Notes: generated by a model not told the origin, from the sequence alone. 64,000 nucleotides of DNA from Christensenella massiliensis (GCA_900155415.1 LT700187.1:1178001-1242000), one strand, 5' to 3'. Numbered from the stretch's first letter, positions 48,583-57,497 are shown. Translations and numbers: made by a program.

Positions 48583-49020
48583 TCACCTGATATCGATTTT
48601 TTTTGACTTCTTTTTTTCTTCTCCGCTTTTAGGAAGAACGATTTTCAAAACGCCGTCCTTATATTCTGCGGAAATCTCATCTTCCTTTACGTCGCTTACC
48701 GAGAACGAGCGGGAAACACGGCCCATACGGCGTTCGTTTACCACATAATGCTCCTTTTCGGCCTTGGTTTCTTCATTCATGTCGGCGCTGATCGTGAGAA
48801 TGCCGTCGTCATAAGAAACGTCGATTATTTCCCGGTGCAAGCCCGGAAGCTCGGCGTCGATCTCGTAGCGCTCCCCTAAATCTTTCACATCCACCTTAAA
48901 ATTCGTGAATCCGTCCGAACCGTTGAAGAAGCTGCGCATAAAGCTTCCATCCCAGAAGCCGAGGTCGTCAAAGCCTCTTGAAATACCATGCCGGTGACCA
49001 AATGGGATCAATCCTGCCAT
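48583..49020 (-). CDS. Hsp20/alpha-crystallin family small heat-shock protein
   Basis: A 145-aa holdase chaperone. The N-terminal arm is 'MAGLIPFGHRHGISRGFDDL'; the alpha-crystallin domain runs from about residue 40 to 132 ('NFKVDVKDLGERYEIDAELPG', 'ILTISADMNEE', 'RMGRVSRSFSVSDVKEDEISAEYKDGVLKIVLPK'), ending in a basic tail. A promoter-like TATAAT (49046-49051 area) lies upstream. A truncated copy is at 45660-45864; only this one is complete. Confidence 0.94.
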   Translation of the reverse strand: MAGLIPFGHRHGISRGFDDLGFWDGSFMRSFFNGSDGFTNFKVDVKDLGERYEIDAELPGLHREIIDVSYDDGILTISADMNEETKAEKEHYVVNERRMGRVSRSFSVSDVKEDEISAEYKDGVLKIVLPKSGEEKKKSKKIDIR

Positions 49021-49112
49021 TTTTATCCATCTCCTTTTTACTTCTTATAATTCAATAATACCAACATGGCAGAGTTTTAAACGTATGAATTTGTAAAAAG
49101 AATGTGAACGGG

Positions 49113-49799
49113 TCACCGCTCTATGAGAAGACGCTCCTCAGCACGGCACAAAAATGCATAGACCGGGGCAAGCAACTGAAAACCCTCCGCGAGAACGGTG
49201 CTGAGGCTGGAGGAAAACAACAGCTCGGCCTCCGAACTGTTTTTGATCCAAAGCAAATTTTTGCGGTCCAGCCAGCTGCGAAGCGCCTCCGGTGCGTCCG
49301 GGCATTTGCTCCGTTTATAAAAATCACCCTCCAAAATGAACGCATCCTGTTTTTTCATTGCCTGAAATGCTCTGCGGAAGAGAGGATCGTTTTCCGCAAG
49401 AGCCATTCGGCGTATCATTTCCATCGTGCGGGGCGGCGCGCTGTAATAGCCGCAGCCATACCGGAAGCCCTGCGGGGAAAATTCAAAGATAAATCCGGGC
49501 GGAGCTGCCAGCTCCTTTTTCCCGCGGGAGAATACGAGCCACATGACCTCCCGGTACAGAGATTTATCGTGTGAATACCGCGTATCCCGGTAAATACGGG
49601 AAAGCGCCTTGCCGACCTTAGGCTCTGTAACGATCAGCGGATCGATTGCCTGCATAGCGGGTGCAAGCTGCTCCGCTAACTGGATCATAGGCGCCAGAAC
49701 ATAGTTCAGATAATCCGGTCTGTGCGCGTGGAACCATTCTCTGCTGTTGCGGAAGCGGTTTTCCGCAAGAAATTGGAGCGTTTGCTTTGAGAGCGGCAT
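49113..49799 (-). CDS. DUF2461 family protein
   Basis: A 228-aa protein with 'TLQFLAENRFRNSREWFHAHRPDY', 'IYRDTRYSHDKSLYREVMWLVFSRGKK', 'GFRYGCGYYSAPPRTMEMIRRM', all features of DUF2461 (TIGR02453-like), a widespread family without known function. GGAGG fits best the second in-frame ATG (49799). Single gene on the minus strand. Confidence 0.88.
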   Translation of the reverse strand: MPLSKQTLQFLAENRFRNSREWFHAHRPDYLNYVLAPMIQLAEQLAPAMQAIDPLIVTEPKVGKALSRIYRDTRYSHDKSLYREVMWLVFSRGKKELAAPPGFIFEFSPQGFRYGCGYYSAPPRTMEMIRRMALAENDPLFRRAFQAMKKQDAFILEGDFYKRSKCPDAPEALRSWLDRKNLLWIKNSSEAELLFSSSLSTVLAEGFQLLAPVYAFLCRAEERLLIER

Positions 49800-49874
49800 G
49801 GGCATATCCTCCTTTTTATTATTGTATCATAAGAGCAGAACACGAAAAAGGCCTGCCGCAGGGCAGGCCCGGTT

Positions 49875-50066
49875 TCAGTCCTCCGTAATGGAGATGACGC
49901 CCACGGGGCATCCGTTTTCCGCTTCATAAGCGTCTGCTTCGTTCTCGCCGGTGATCTCGCCATAGACCTCTGCAAGACCGCGGTCTGTGATGCGGAATAC
50001 GCTGGGGCATACGCTCTCGCATAAGCCGCAGCCGATACAACCATCCTCGATTTTTGCGTATTTCAT
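49875..50066 (-). CDS. Ferredoxin, single [4Fe-4S] type
   Basis: A 63-aa ferredoxin. 'CIGCGLCESVCPSVF' supplies Cys10, Cys13 and Cys16, and 'GCPVGVISI' the distal cysteine; the remaining cysteine (Cys20) has a counterpart in the Thermotoga ferredoxin, where it makes a disulfide. Short intervening acidic region as in monocluster ferredoxins. AAAGGAAGG precedes the start. The cupin gene ends two bases upstream, so the two are one operon. Confidence 0.92.
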   Translation of the reverse strand: MKYAKIEDGCIGCGLCESVCPSVFRITDRGLAEVYGEITGENEADAYEAENGCPVGVISITED

Positions 50067-50067
50067 A

Positions 50068-50421
50068 TCAATCCTTCCTTTCCGGCGGAGGAAATACAAC
50101 TGCCAGAAACATCTTGAACCGCCCGATCGCGCGGACTGCATGAGGATGTCCGGCAGGCATTAGAATCGCTTCGCCTTTTTCTAATTTATATTTTTGCCCG
50201 TCGATCGTGATTTCGCCAATGCCGTCAAGAGCGATCACGAGCGCGTCTCCGTGTGAGGCGTGCGTGCTGATCTCCTCATTTTGATCAAACGCGAATAGGG
50301 TGAGACTCACCGCATCGTTCTGAGCGAGCGTTCTGCTGGCAACCTGCCCCTCCGAATAGTTTACCAGATCCGCAAAGGGAAGCACCTCGGCGACAGAAAT
50401 ATTTTTCATCATTTGTTCCAT
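50068..50421 (-). CDS. Cupin-domain protein
   Basis: A 117-aa single-cupin protein: 'STHASHGDALVIALDGIGEITIDGQKYKLEKGEAILMPAGHPHAV', with motif 1 histidines (His53, His57 region) and motif 2 'PAGHPHAV'. Similar proteins occur beside ferredoxins in anaerobes; metal-binding is likely, function unknown. AAAAGGAG upstream. Operon with the ferredoxin. Confidence 0.88.
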   Translation of the reverse strand: MEQMMKNISVAEVLPFADLVNYSEGQVASRTLAQNDAVSLTLFAFDQNEEISTHASHGDALVIALDGIGEITIDGQKYKLEKGEAILMPAGHPHAVRAIGRFKMFLAVVFPPPERKD

Positions 50422-50545
50422 TTTTTGGCTCCTTTTCTCTCTTCTTCTATTTTTATAATCCTTTTTTCGGCATGCAAACCATAATTTGGAGATGTTTATC
50501 CCTCAAAAATGCGTTTAACAATATACAACGATAAAAGGAGGTAGC

Positions 50546-50713
50546 ATGATGAGAAAAAGAGATATCAACCCCGGAGAATTTGTGGAGGAAGATGAGGTCG
50601 TTATGACGGATACGAAGACCGATGAGGTAAATACATTCAAGGACGACGGCGTTTCAGCGGCTTTCCTGCGTTTTGACGATGTGGATGAAGACGAAGAAAA
50701 AAAGAACGCATGA
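50546..50713 (+). CDS. Small acidic protein, 55 aa, unknown
   Basis: The product begins 'MMRKRDINPGEFVEEDE' and ends 'RFDDVDEDEEKKNA'; 20 of its residues are Asp or Glu. AAAGGAGG lies directly upstream and a clear terminator follows the stop, so translation and transcription signals are complete. No homologue is known to me. It has no cysteine and no membrane segment. Confidence 0.65.
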   Translation: MMRKRDINPGEFVEEDEVVMTDTKTDEVNTFKDDGVSAAFLRFDDVDEDEEKKNA

Positions 50714-50720
50714 CCGTATG

Positions 50721-50753
50721 AAGAGAGCTGCCTGTGCCGCAGGCGGCTCTCTT
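50721..50753 (+). terminator. Terminator of the 55-aa gene
   Basis: AAGAGAGCTGCCTG pairs with CAGGCGGCTCTCTT (one G-T), then TTT. Confidence 0.8.
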
Positions 50754-50811
50754 TTAAGTTGGCACACAAAAACAAACCGCATACAAGCGGTTTCCCATTG
50801 GAACAGCCTAC

Positions 50812-51170
50812 CCAAAATTGAAATTCTCACATGCAATAAACCGCACCGCAAGTACATATCCGTAAAAAGTTGGGGAGCAAGTTGCCGTCCAAAGCCCGCG
50901 TTTACAAGGGCTTAGGCAGCGTGAACACGACTTTTTTACGGAGGAGGAAAACGGAGCGAATGCAAAAGGCCCGCTTTTTAGCGGGGCTTTCCAGTGCAGT
51001 GTAGTTTGCTGCGGCGCGGAGAACCTACGGAATTTAAATTCTTGACTGACAATAAAACGCGCTGTAGGCGCGTACCGCAAAAAAGTGGTAGCGACCGAAT
51101 CGGCGTTAAAAGGGGACATTTACAAGCCCTTAGCTGATGAGAGCGTGCGTGCTTTTTTGCAGAAAAGAAA
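50812..51170. repeat. Pair of diverged direct repeats, about 200 bases apart
   Basis: Unit A (50812-50960) and unit B (51020-51170) share the ordered blocks 'AAATTCT', 'CAATAAA-CGC', 'AAAAAGT-GG-AGC', 'TTTACAAG-GCTTAG', 'CTTTTTT-C', so they descend from one ancestral unit. Neither holds a convincing gene. They lie downstream of the tRNA-Val 3' end. They may be the relic of an integrated element, or a repeat family of the host. Confidence 0.55.
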
Positions 51171-51403
51171 GAGGAATCGGATCGGTTGCAGGATAAGTGC
51201 ATCCCGGTCTGCCTCGGAGTGATCGACATTGTGTTATCGCTCTTATGGGTACTTGTTGGGAGTATACCGTTTGAAACGGCGAATGCGATACTGGAAACTG
51301 TGTTTACGGCGATCACACAAGGTGTTCTTGCCGCGGGGCTTCGGCCTCCGTTTTTTTGCTATCGCTATTTATAAAATGTGTAAAAATCGTGTGCAGATAA
51401 AAT
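51171..51403. other. Intergenic region without a supported gene
   Basis: A 62-codon frame from a TTG at 51186 has no good ribosome site and no familiar product; I leave it unannotated. Nothing else is visible here. Confidence 0.4.
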
Positions 51404-51428
51404 AAAACCCGCTGTTTAAGCGGGCTTT
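51404..51428 (-). terminator. Terminator of the tRNA-Val transcript
   Basis: Read leftward, AAGCCCGCT and AGCGGGTTTT arms are followed by ATTTT; it begins just after the tRNA 3' end. Confidence 0.7.
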
Positions 51429-51436
51429 ATGGTAAC

Positions 51437-51513
51437 TGGTGGAGACAGCTGGGCTCGAACCAGCGACCCCCTACATGTGAAGCAGGTACTCTGACCAACT
51501 GAGCTATGCCTCC
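51437..51513 (-). tRNA. tRNA-Val(CAC)
   Basis: On the minus strand the 77-base sequence begins GGAGGCATAGCTCAG and ends in an encoded CCA. The acceptor stem GGAGGCA pairs with TGTCTCC (one G-T). The anticodon loop is TTCACAT, so the anticodon is CAC, reading GTG. The T arm has GCTGG-TTCGAGC-CCAGC. Confidence 0.95.
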
Positions 51514-51654
51514 AAAACTATACTGCGAACTTGCTGAACAATAAATATTATATCATGTTTCCGAACGGTTTAAAAGGATTTTTTAAAAAATAGAAAAAAT
51601 AACACGGCAGACAAGACGCTGCCTTTATACCCGTGTGAAATGCCGGGCAGAAAG

Positions 51655-53196
51655 CTATTTGCGGATATCGCCGGGATTCTGCCCGGTAAATTTTTTGAAT
51701 ACGGTATAAAAGTAACTGATACTGGAAAATCCGACTTTCTCCGCCACCTCGTTTGCCTTGACGCCCGATGTCATAAGCAGCTCTTTTGCCTTTTGAACGC
51801 GCTTTTTGTTTAAATAATCGGAAAAAAATTCATTCGTCTCCTGCTTGAACAGACGCCCCAAATAGGCGGGATTGATATTCAGCGCATTTCCCAGCGTTTT
51901 CAGGGAAATATTATAGTCATAATATTTTTCATTGATATATTCGATCGTTTTTTTAACGGCAAAAGAGTAGTTATGCGGAGAGGTACTGCGAAGCTGCCCG
52001 ATGATCGCGTCGGAGAAGTAGATGAGCAGGTCTTTCAGTTGATCGGCATAGGATACAGTCTGCAATTTTGCGTAGATGGCTCCTTTGATTTTTTGCAGAT
52101 AGATGGAGGAGATGTCATAGGCTTCCATATGATAAAGAACATAGGAAATAATATTGACGATCGAATATTTGACCGTCTCCGGATTGATATACCGGTTTTC
52201 GCTGAAAAGCCCGCCGATATATTGCCGGACAGCCTGTTTGTCTCCTTTTTTGATAAGAGTCAGAATGTTTTCATATTGAAGCTGTTCATACGCGGGCGCT
52301 TCCCCGATCTTATATATTTCATATTCTATGGAAGAATAAACTTTATCGAGCCCATATAAAAGCTGGTAATTCAACAGACGGAGCGAATCCTTATAGGTGT
52401 TGGGAAGCTCGCGGTGAGAGGAGGCAGGGCCGCTGAATGCCGCCGCACATCTTGTGTCCAGATATTTATGGATGTGATAGATGCAATCCTCCAAAAGACG
52501 CTGTATCCGCGAAGTATCGGGCTCGTCCTTGAAAAGAAGAATGATATTATCGCGGAGATCCGGAAAAATATAGCAATCCTTCGGAGAATGAATGAGCTCG
52601 TCGCAAATGTTGAGCGTCGCATATATTTTCCAATGGTCCTCTTCCTGTACGTTTAACTGGATGGCGGCAAGATACATACAGGAGGACTGAAAAGAGATCC
52701 CTAAAACATCACATTTTTCACGCAGCTCCTTAAGCGGGATCTGACCGGTGATTACGCGGTTGAGTGTATTTTTCTGGAGAAGCTGCAAAAATTCGCGGTA
52801 CTTTAAAAATTCCTGTACGTCGGCGCCGATATTTTCAAGGATCTCGCGCATTGCGGCAATCAATTCTTCCGTATCGATGGGCTTTAACAGATAGTTTGCG
52901 GCCCCGAGGCGCATAGCGGTGCGTACATAGTCAAAATCATCATATCCGGAAAGAACGGCAACCTTGATATTCGGATATTGCTGTGAGATACGCTTCAATA
53001 ATTCGATGCCGTCCATTTCAGGCATGCGGATATCCGTCAATACGACCGTCGGTTGAAAGGCTTCTATTTTATTAAGCGCATCTTTTCCGTTTTCCGCCTC
53101 GCATACGATCTCCATACCGAGGTCTTCCCATGAGATCACACTTTTCAGGCCGCTTCGTATGCTGGCTTCATCATCCACGATCATTACCTTATACAT
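51655..53196 (-). CDS. YesN-type response regulator with AraC DNA-binding domain
   Basis: A 513-aa regulator: receiver domain (residues 1-120, phospho-acceptor Asp55 in 'VVLTDIRMPEMDG'), a long middle region, and a C-terminal AraC double helix-turn-helix ('NPAYLGRLFKQETNEFFSDYLNKKR', 'VAEKVGFSSISYFYTVFKKFTGQNPGDIRK'). It is the partner of the YesM-like kinase, whose stop overlaps its start. Such pairs control carbohydrate uptake genes; the ABC importer from 57992 is the obvious candidate target. GGAGGAAAT lies upstream of the ATG. Confidence 0.93.
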   Translation of the reverse strand: MYKVMIVDDEASIRSGLKSVISWEDLGMEIVCEAENGKDALNKIEAFQPTVVLTDIRMPEMDGIELLKRISQQYPNIKVAVLSGYDDFDYVRTAMRLGAANYLLKPIDTEELIAAMREILENIGADVQEFLKYREFLQLLQKNTLNRVITGQIPLKELREKCDVLGISFQSSCMYLAAIQLNVQEEDHWKIYATLNICDELIHSPKDCYIFPDLRDNIILLFKDEPDTSRIQRLLEDCIYHIHKYLDTRCAAAFSGPASSHRELPNTYKDSLRLLNYQLLYGLDKVYSSIEYEIYKIGEAPAYEQLQYENILTLIKKGDKQAVRQYIGGLFSENRYINPETVKYSIVNIISYVLYHMEAYDISSIYLQKIKGAIYAKLQTVSYADQLKDLLIYFSDAIIGQLRSTSPHNYSFAVKKTIEYINEKYYDYNISLKTLGNALNINPAYLGRLFKQETNEFFSDYLNKKRVQKAKELLMTSGVKANEVAEKVGFSSISYFYTVFKKFTGQNPGDIRK

Positions 53197-54991
53197 TCTT
53201 TTGCATTTCCTCCTTCGACATACAGGGGATGCGGACAGAGACCAATGTTCCGCGGTGCTTTTTGCTTGCAACAGAAATACCATAGTGTTCTCCGAAAAGC
53301 ATCTGTATGCGTTCGTGTACGTTTTTCAGACCGATCCTGCAGCGGCCGTCCGCAGACTCGCCCGCAATGCTTTTCCGCAGGGCGCAAAGCTCCCCGTGCG
53401 TCATGCCTATCCCATTATCCGCTATACGGAATACGATATCGCGCCCACGCTTTTTCGCGCGGATCATGACGAGCCCACGCGCTGGTACAGCGGACAGACC
53501 ATGCATGATGGCGTTCTCGACAACGGGCTGGAGCACGAGCTTCGGAATGCCGTAATCGAGCAGACTATCCGGCACAGAGATATCGATGTCGATCTTGTCG
53601 CTGAACCGAAAACGCTGCAGCTGAAGGTAAGACGAAATATAATCGACTTCATCTTCAATATAGACGATCTTTTCGTCGAAACGCATGCTCCAGCGAAACA
53701 TGTTGCCTAAAAGAGAGAGCATCTGCGCGATCTCCATATTGCCCTCCTCCACGGCTTTCATGCGAATGCTTTCAATGGTGTTGAACAGAAAATGCGGATT
53801 GATCTGTGCCTGAAGCGCGTTCAGCTCGGCGGTCCGCCGCCTGATCTCCGCATCGTAGTTCCGCTTGATATAATCGTCCAGCCGTTCGCACATATCGTTG
53901 AACGAGGAGGAAAGCATGCCGATCTCATCACTTGATTCCACCGGCAGGCGGACGGAGATATCGCCGTCCTTGATCTCCTGCATTTTAAATGCGATTCCGG
54001 AGATGCGCCTGTTGTAGACCTTAAGCAGGGAAAATACCAGCAGCGTCAGCACGGCGATACACACGATCAGCACAAAGATCATTTGCAGCTGAAGCGGATA
54101 AATATCGTTTGAAAGCATTGCGTCGGAGACGATATTGACGACGCGCACGCCGGAAAGCCCGACATTGGCCTCGCTTATCGTCGTATTTTTGCCGGCAGCC
54201 TGTTCTGCAGAACTGTAATAATGCCCTTCCTCCTTCGGATCAGAGGAAAACAGGATGTGTCCGGTCTTGTTTACGAGATAAAGCTCTCCTTTGAATAGGG
54301 AGGCCTGCTCCTGATAGGCTTCATCGAAAGCGCTGATGGGGATGTTCATGATATAGATGCCGACAACGTGCCTTGAGGGAAATGCGGCGGGGTCAAAGAT
54401 CTTGCCGATAAATGAAACGACAGGCTCGGGAGAGGAGCCTGATGTGCCGCTGATATAGGGCGGGGCGGCGTCATAGGTGATTAGCATATTATCCTCACCG
54501 GCGAGAAGCTCCTGTACCGGCGTGTATGTAAAATAATCAAAGCTGGGGGAAACGGTGCGGCCGCTGCTCGAGGGAGAAGCATATACGTTTCCATTCAGCG
54601 TTACGAGAATATATTCGGAAATATCCGATCCTGAGCTGCTGACGCTGAGCAGATAGTTATCAAGAAATTTGATCGTATCATAGTGATAGGCATAGCTTGG
54701 ATCGGAAAGAATATTGGAAAAATAGCTTCCGACATTTCCGGAGGTATGCATATAATTGGATAAATTATAGGCACGGTTATATTTTTCCTCCGTGAAAGAC
54801 TGTATCTTGCGGACAGCCTCCTTGCCAAGCAATGCTTCCTTTTCAAGAGCGACGCTGGAAAAAGAGGAAATCATAATAGAGGCTACTACAATGATAGCAA
54901 CCGCGATAATCAGCACATTTGCAAAGGTGATTTGAAAGAAAAGGCCCCTGCTTTTGAATTTAGCATAAAACGTGGCAAACAATTTTTTCAA
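53189..54991 (-). CDS. YesM-type sensor histidine kinase
   Basis: A 600-aa membrane kinase: first membrane segment about 17-40 ('ITFANVLIIAVAIIVVASIM'), an extracellular Cache-like sensor to about 295, second membrane segment ('MIFVLIVCIAVLTLLVFSLL'), HAMP, the His_kinase domain with 'LQAQINPHFLFNTIESIRMKA' and an HATPase domain ('VVENAIMHG', 'DNGIGM'). The start is TTG at 54991. The extracellular part probably senses a sugar or its binding protein. It is divergent from the URO-D gene at 55159, with a shared promoter region. Confidence 0.92.
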   Translation of the reverse strand: MKKLFATFYAKFKSRGLFFQITFANVLIIAVAIIVVASIMISSFSSVALEKEALLGKEAVRKIQSFTEEKYNRAYNLSNYMHTSGNVGSYFSNILSDPSYAYHYDTIKFLDNYLLSVSSSGSDISEYILVTLNGNVYASPSSSGRTVSPSFDYFTYTPVQELLAGEDNMLITYDAAPPYISGTSGSSPEPVVSFIGKIFDPAAFPSRHVVGIYIMNIPISAFDEAYQEQASLFKGELYLVNKTGHILFSSDPKEEGHYYSSAEQAAGKNTTISEANVGLSGVRVVNIVSDAMLSNDIYPLQLQMIFVLIVCIAVLTLLVFSLLKVYNRRISGIAFKMQEIKDGDISVRLPVESSDEIGMLSSSFNDMCERLDDYIKRNYDAEIRRRTAELNALQAQINPHFLFNTIESIRMKAVEEGNMEIAQMLSLLGNMFRWSMRFDEKIVYIEDEVDYISSYLQLQRFRFSDKIDIDISVPDSLLDYGIPKLVLQPVVENAIMHGLSAVPARGLVMIRAKKRGRDIVFRIADNGIGMTHGELCALRKSIAGESADGRCRIGLKNVHERIQMLFGEHYGISVASKKHRGTLVSVRIPCMSKEEMQKNV

Positions 54992-55060
54992 TTCTTACAT
55001 CCCATAGAACCGACTCTGATACATTTATATCTTATTTTATCAGAAAATATTTCCGGTTAG

Positions 55061-55099
55061 AATATTTTGTATAATTATTTAATTTTTTATACAAATATT
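55061..55099. promoter_or_regulatory. Inverted repeat in the divergent yesM/URO-D promoter region
   Basis: AATATTTTGTATAA (55061-55074) and TTATACAAATATT (55087-55099) are mirror copies differing by one base. The repeat is centred between divergent genes, so it is a candidate regulator site or paired promoter elements. Confidence 0.5.
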
Positions 55100-55158
55100 A
55101 AACTATACAGAGGCTATCCGCATGCTCTACTATTACGGTAAAAGGAGAGTGAGATCAG

Positions 55159-56319
55159 GTGACTGCAAGGGAAAGAATGCTGAAAGCAATTGCACTGGAA
55201 AAGCCCGATGTATTGCCCGTAACGACGCATCATGTGCTGCCTTATTTTTTGGAGCGGTCGGAAGGGGGAATATCGAAGCGGGAGTTCTTTGAACGGTATG
55301 GGCTTGACGAGATCGAATGGATCGCCGTACAAAAGCCGGACGAAGCAAGAGGGGAGGCCTGCGATCCCAAGCAGGGAGAGCTCGGTTTTTTAGAGCTTCC
55401 GGTCATCATATCCGATGAGTGGCGTGTATCACGTGAGGAATTGCCCGGAAAATATCAGACGGTCCGCTGCCGCGTCAGCACACCGAAAAAAGAGCTTTCG
55501 ATGGTCCTGCAGTCGAACGCCTATACCACATGGATCACAGAGCCGATCATCAAAGAAAAAGAGGATATCGACGTGCTGGAGCGGTATCTGCCCATGCCGC
55601 TCATGGATGTGCAGGCGAGCCTTGACGCGCGCGAACGCATAGGGGACAGAGGGATCGTGCGCACACATATACCGGGTGCGGTCGATTTTTACGGACAGCC
55701 CGGCTGCTGGCAGGACGCCTGCACGATGTATGGTCCGCAGAAGCTGATCCTGCAGACGTTTGACGATCCGGGCTGGGTGCACGCGCTTTTGCGCATGATC
55801 CAGAGAAGAAAGAAAAATTATATTGCCAGCATGAAAGGGGCGGCGTGCGACCTTGTGGAGCTTGGGGGAGGAGACGGCTGTACAAGCGTGATCTCCCCTG
55901 CGATCTTCGACGAATTTGTCGCGCCGTACGACAAGGAGCTGATCGACGCGGCGCACAAGAGCGGACAGAGGATCGTCTATCATCTCTGCGGAAGCAAGAT
56001 GGCGCTTCTTGAAAGCCTTGCCCACATGGGAATGGACGCGCTCGAGACGCTTACGCCTCCCGCGATGGGGGGAGACTGCCGCCTGCGCGAAGTAAAGGAA
56101 AGCTTAGGGGATAAGATGTGCCTGATCGGCGGCTTCGATCAGAACTATTTCTTTACGGAAGCATCGGAAGAAGAGACGCGTGCGGCAGTGCGGAAATGCT
56201 TTGCGGAGGCCGGGGAGGGCGGCGGCTATATCCTTGCGCCGTCGGATCACTTTTTTGAAGCGAAGAGCGGGCTGCTCGCGGCCTTTGCGCAGGAAGCGCA
56301 CAGTATGGCATATACATGA
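55159..56319 (+). CDS. Uroporphyrinogen decarboxylase-family protein
   Basis: A 386-aa TIM-barrel protein. 'YHLCGSKMALLESLAHMGMDALETLTPPAMGGDCRLREVKE' carries the His-x-Cys zinc motif and a later Asp-Cys; 'GGYILAPSDHFFEA' is the C-terminal strand. The start is GTG at 55159, with an AAAGGAGAG upstream. The next URO-D-type gene begins 12 bases after its stop. The position next to YesM/YesN and an ABC sugar importer suggests action on a sugar-derived or methylated substrate, unknown. Confidence 0.85.
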   Translation: MTARERMLKAIALEKPDVLPVTTHHVLPYFLERSEGGISKREFFERYGLDEIEWIAVQKPDEARGEACDPKQGELGFLELPVIISDEWRVSREELPGKYQTVRCRVSTPKKELSMVLQSNAYTTWITEPIIKEKEDIDVLERYLPMPLMDVQASLDARERIGDRGIVRTHIPGAVDFYGQPGCWQDACTMYGPQKLILQTFDDPGWVHALLRMIQRRKKNYIASMKGAACDLVELGGGDGCTSVISPAIFDEFVAPYDKELIDAAHKSGQRIVYHLCGSKMALLESLAHMGMDALETLTPPAMGGDCRLREVKESLGDKMCLIGGFDQNYFFTEASEEETRAAVRKCFAEAGEGGGYILAPSDHFFEAKSGLLAAFAQEAHSMAYT

Positions 56320-56330
56320 AAGGGGAAGCG

Positions 56331-57497
56331 ATGAACAGTACCAAGGAACAAAAGCTTGCACGGATACATGCCGCGGCCAGCCATCGGGAGGCTGACCGTA
56401 TACCGGTCGGCGAGTCTTTTTGGACGGGATTTTTAAAAAAGCTGGACGCGTATCACGGACATTCCATAGACCCATACCGGCAGTTCGACCTCGATTACCT
56501 TATGGTGATTCCAAACATGGACCCTGCAATACGCCGGTTCGAGATACAAAAAGCAGGAAAGGAGGACATCCGTATCAAAACCGGCTTTGGGGCGACTCTG
56601 CTGCGCCGGGGCGATATTCCAATGCCGCATTATGAAGCATTTGCGGTAACAAGCGCGGCACAGCTGAAGGATTTTGCATTCGATCCTCCGCGCGATCCTC
56701 GGCGGCTGTACGGCGCGGGCGACGATCAGATCAACTGCGTCGGAGATACGCTGCTGCGCAGCATTCCCTGCTGGAACGCACGTCTTGACAGCTATTGCGA
56801 TGATTTTCCCGTTTTCGGCGGGATATGCGAAGCCTATGAGTATGTATGGAGGATCACAGGAACGGAAAATGCATTGTACTGGATGCTGACTGAGGAAAAT
56901 GCGTTTGGGGATTTCGTTGAGTGCGTGGGAGATTTTCTGGTCGGGCTGACGGAATATCAGATCAGCGAGGCGCGCGGGCGGCTGGCGGGAGTCTGCATCT
57001 ATGGAGACGTTGCCTATACGAACGGAATGCTGTTCTCACCGGAAAAGTGGCGGGAGCTGTTTGCACCTGTGACCAAGCGCCTGATCGATACGATCCATGC
57101 TGCGGGGCTGCTCGCTTACTACCACGGCTGCGGGAATGCCTATCCGATCTTTGATGATCTGGCGGCAATGGGGCTTGATTTTTATAATCCGCTCGAAGCA
57201 AAAGCAGGGCTCGACGTGGTGGAACTGAAAAAGGAATACGCCGGACGTATGGCTTTTGCAGGAAATATCGATGTGCGCGCGCTGGAAAGCGGAAACAGGA
57301 AGCAGATCAAAAAAGAGGTCCTCTATAAGCTTCAGGCCGGAGCAGGCGGCGGCTGGATGTGCGCGAGCGACCATTCCATTTCTTCTTTCGTAGAACCGCA
57401 GAGCTATGAATATATGGTTGAGCTGCTCCGCGAATACGGAAGCCTGCCGCTTGATACGGAACGGCTGAAAGCAGAGCTGGAAGCGCTTGAAAGGTAA
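56331..57497 (+). CDS. Uroporphyrinogen decarboxylase-family protein
   Basis: A 388-aa relative of the previous protein, with 'YYHGCGNAYPIFDDLAAMGLDFYNPLEAKAGLDVVELKKEYAGRMAFAGNIDVRALESG' (zinc-type His-x-Cys, then the sheet of the barrel) and 'GGWMCASDHSISSFVEP'. Start at 56331 with AAAGGGGAAG. Probably co-transcribed with the gene before it; the two may form a heterodimer or act in sequence. No corrinoid-binding protein is adjacent. Confidence 0.85.
   Translation: MNSTKEQKLARIHAAASHREADRIPVGESFWTGFLKKLDAYHGHSIDPYRQFDLDYLMVIPNMDPAIRRFEIQKAGKEDIRIKTGFGATLLRRGDIPMPHYEAFAVTSAAQLKDFAFDPPRDPRRLYGAGDDQINCVGDTLLRSIPCWNARLDSYCDDFPVFGGICEAYEYVWRITGTENALYWMLTEENAFGDFVECVGDFLVGLTEYQISEARGRLAGVCIYGDVAYTNGMLFSPEKWRELFAPVTKRLIDTIHAAGLLAYYHGCGNAYPIFDDLAAMGLDFYNPLEAKAGLDVVELKKEYAGRMAFAGNIDVRALESGNRKQIKKEVLYKLQAGAGGGWMCASDHSISSFVEPQSYEYMVELLREYGSLPLDTERLKAELEALER

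Noticed and set aside
51186-51374. Possible 62-aa hydrophobic protein near the tRNA
   Set aside because: TTG start without a ribosome site; no homologue known to me; lies between repeats and a terminator.
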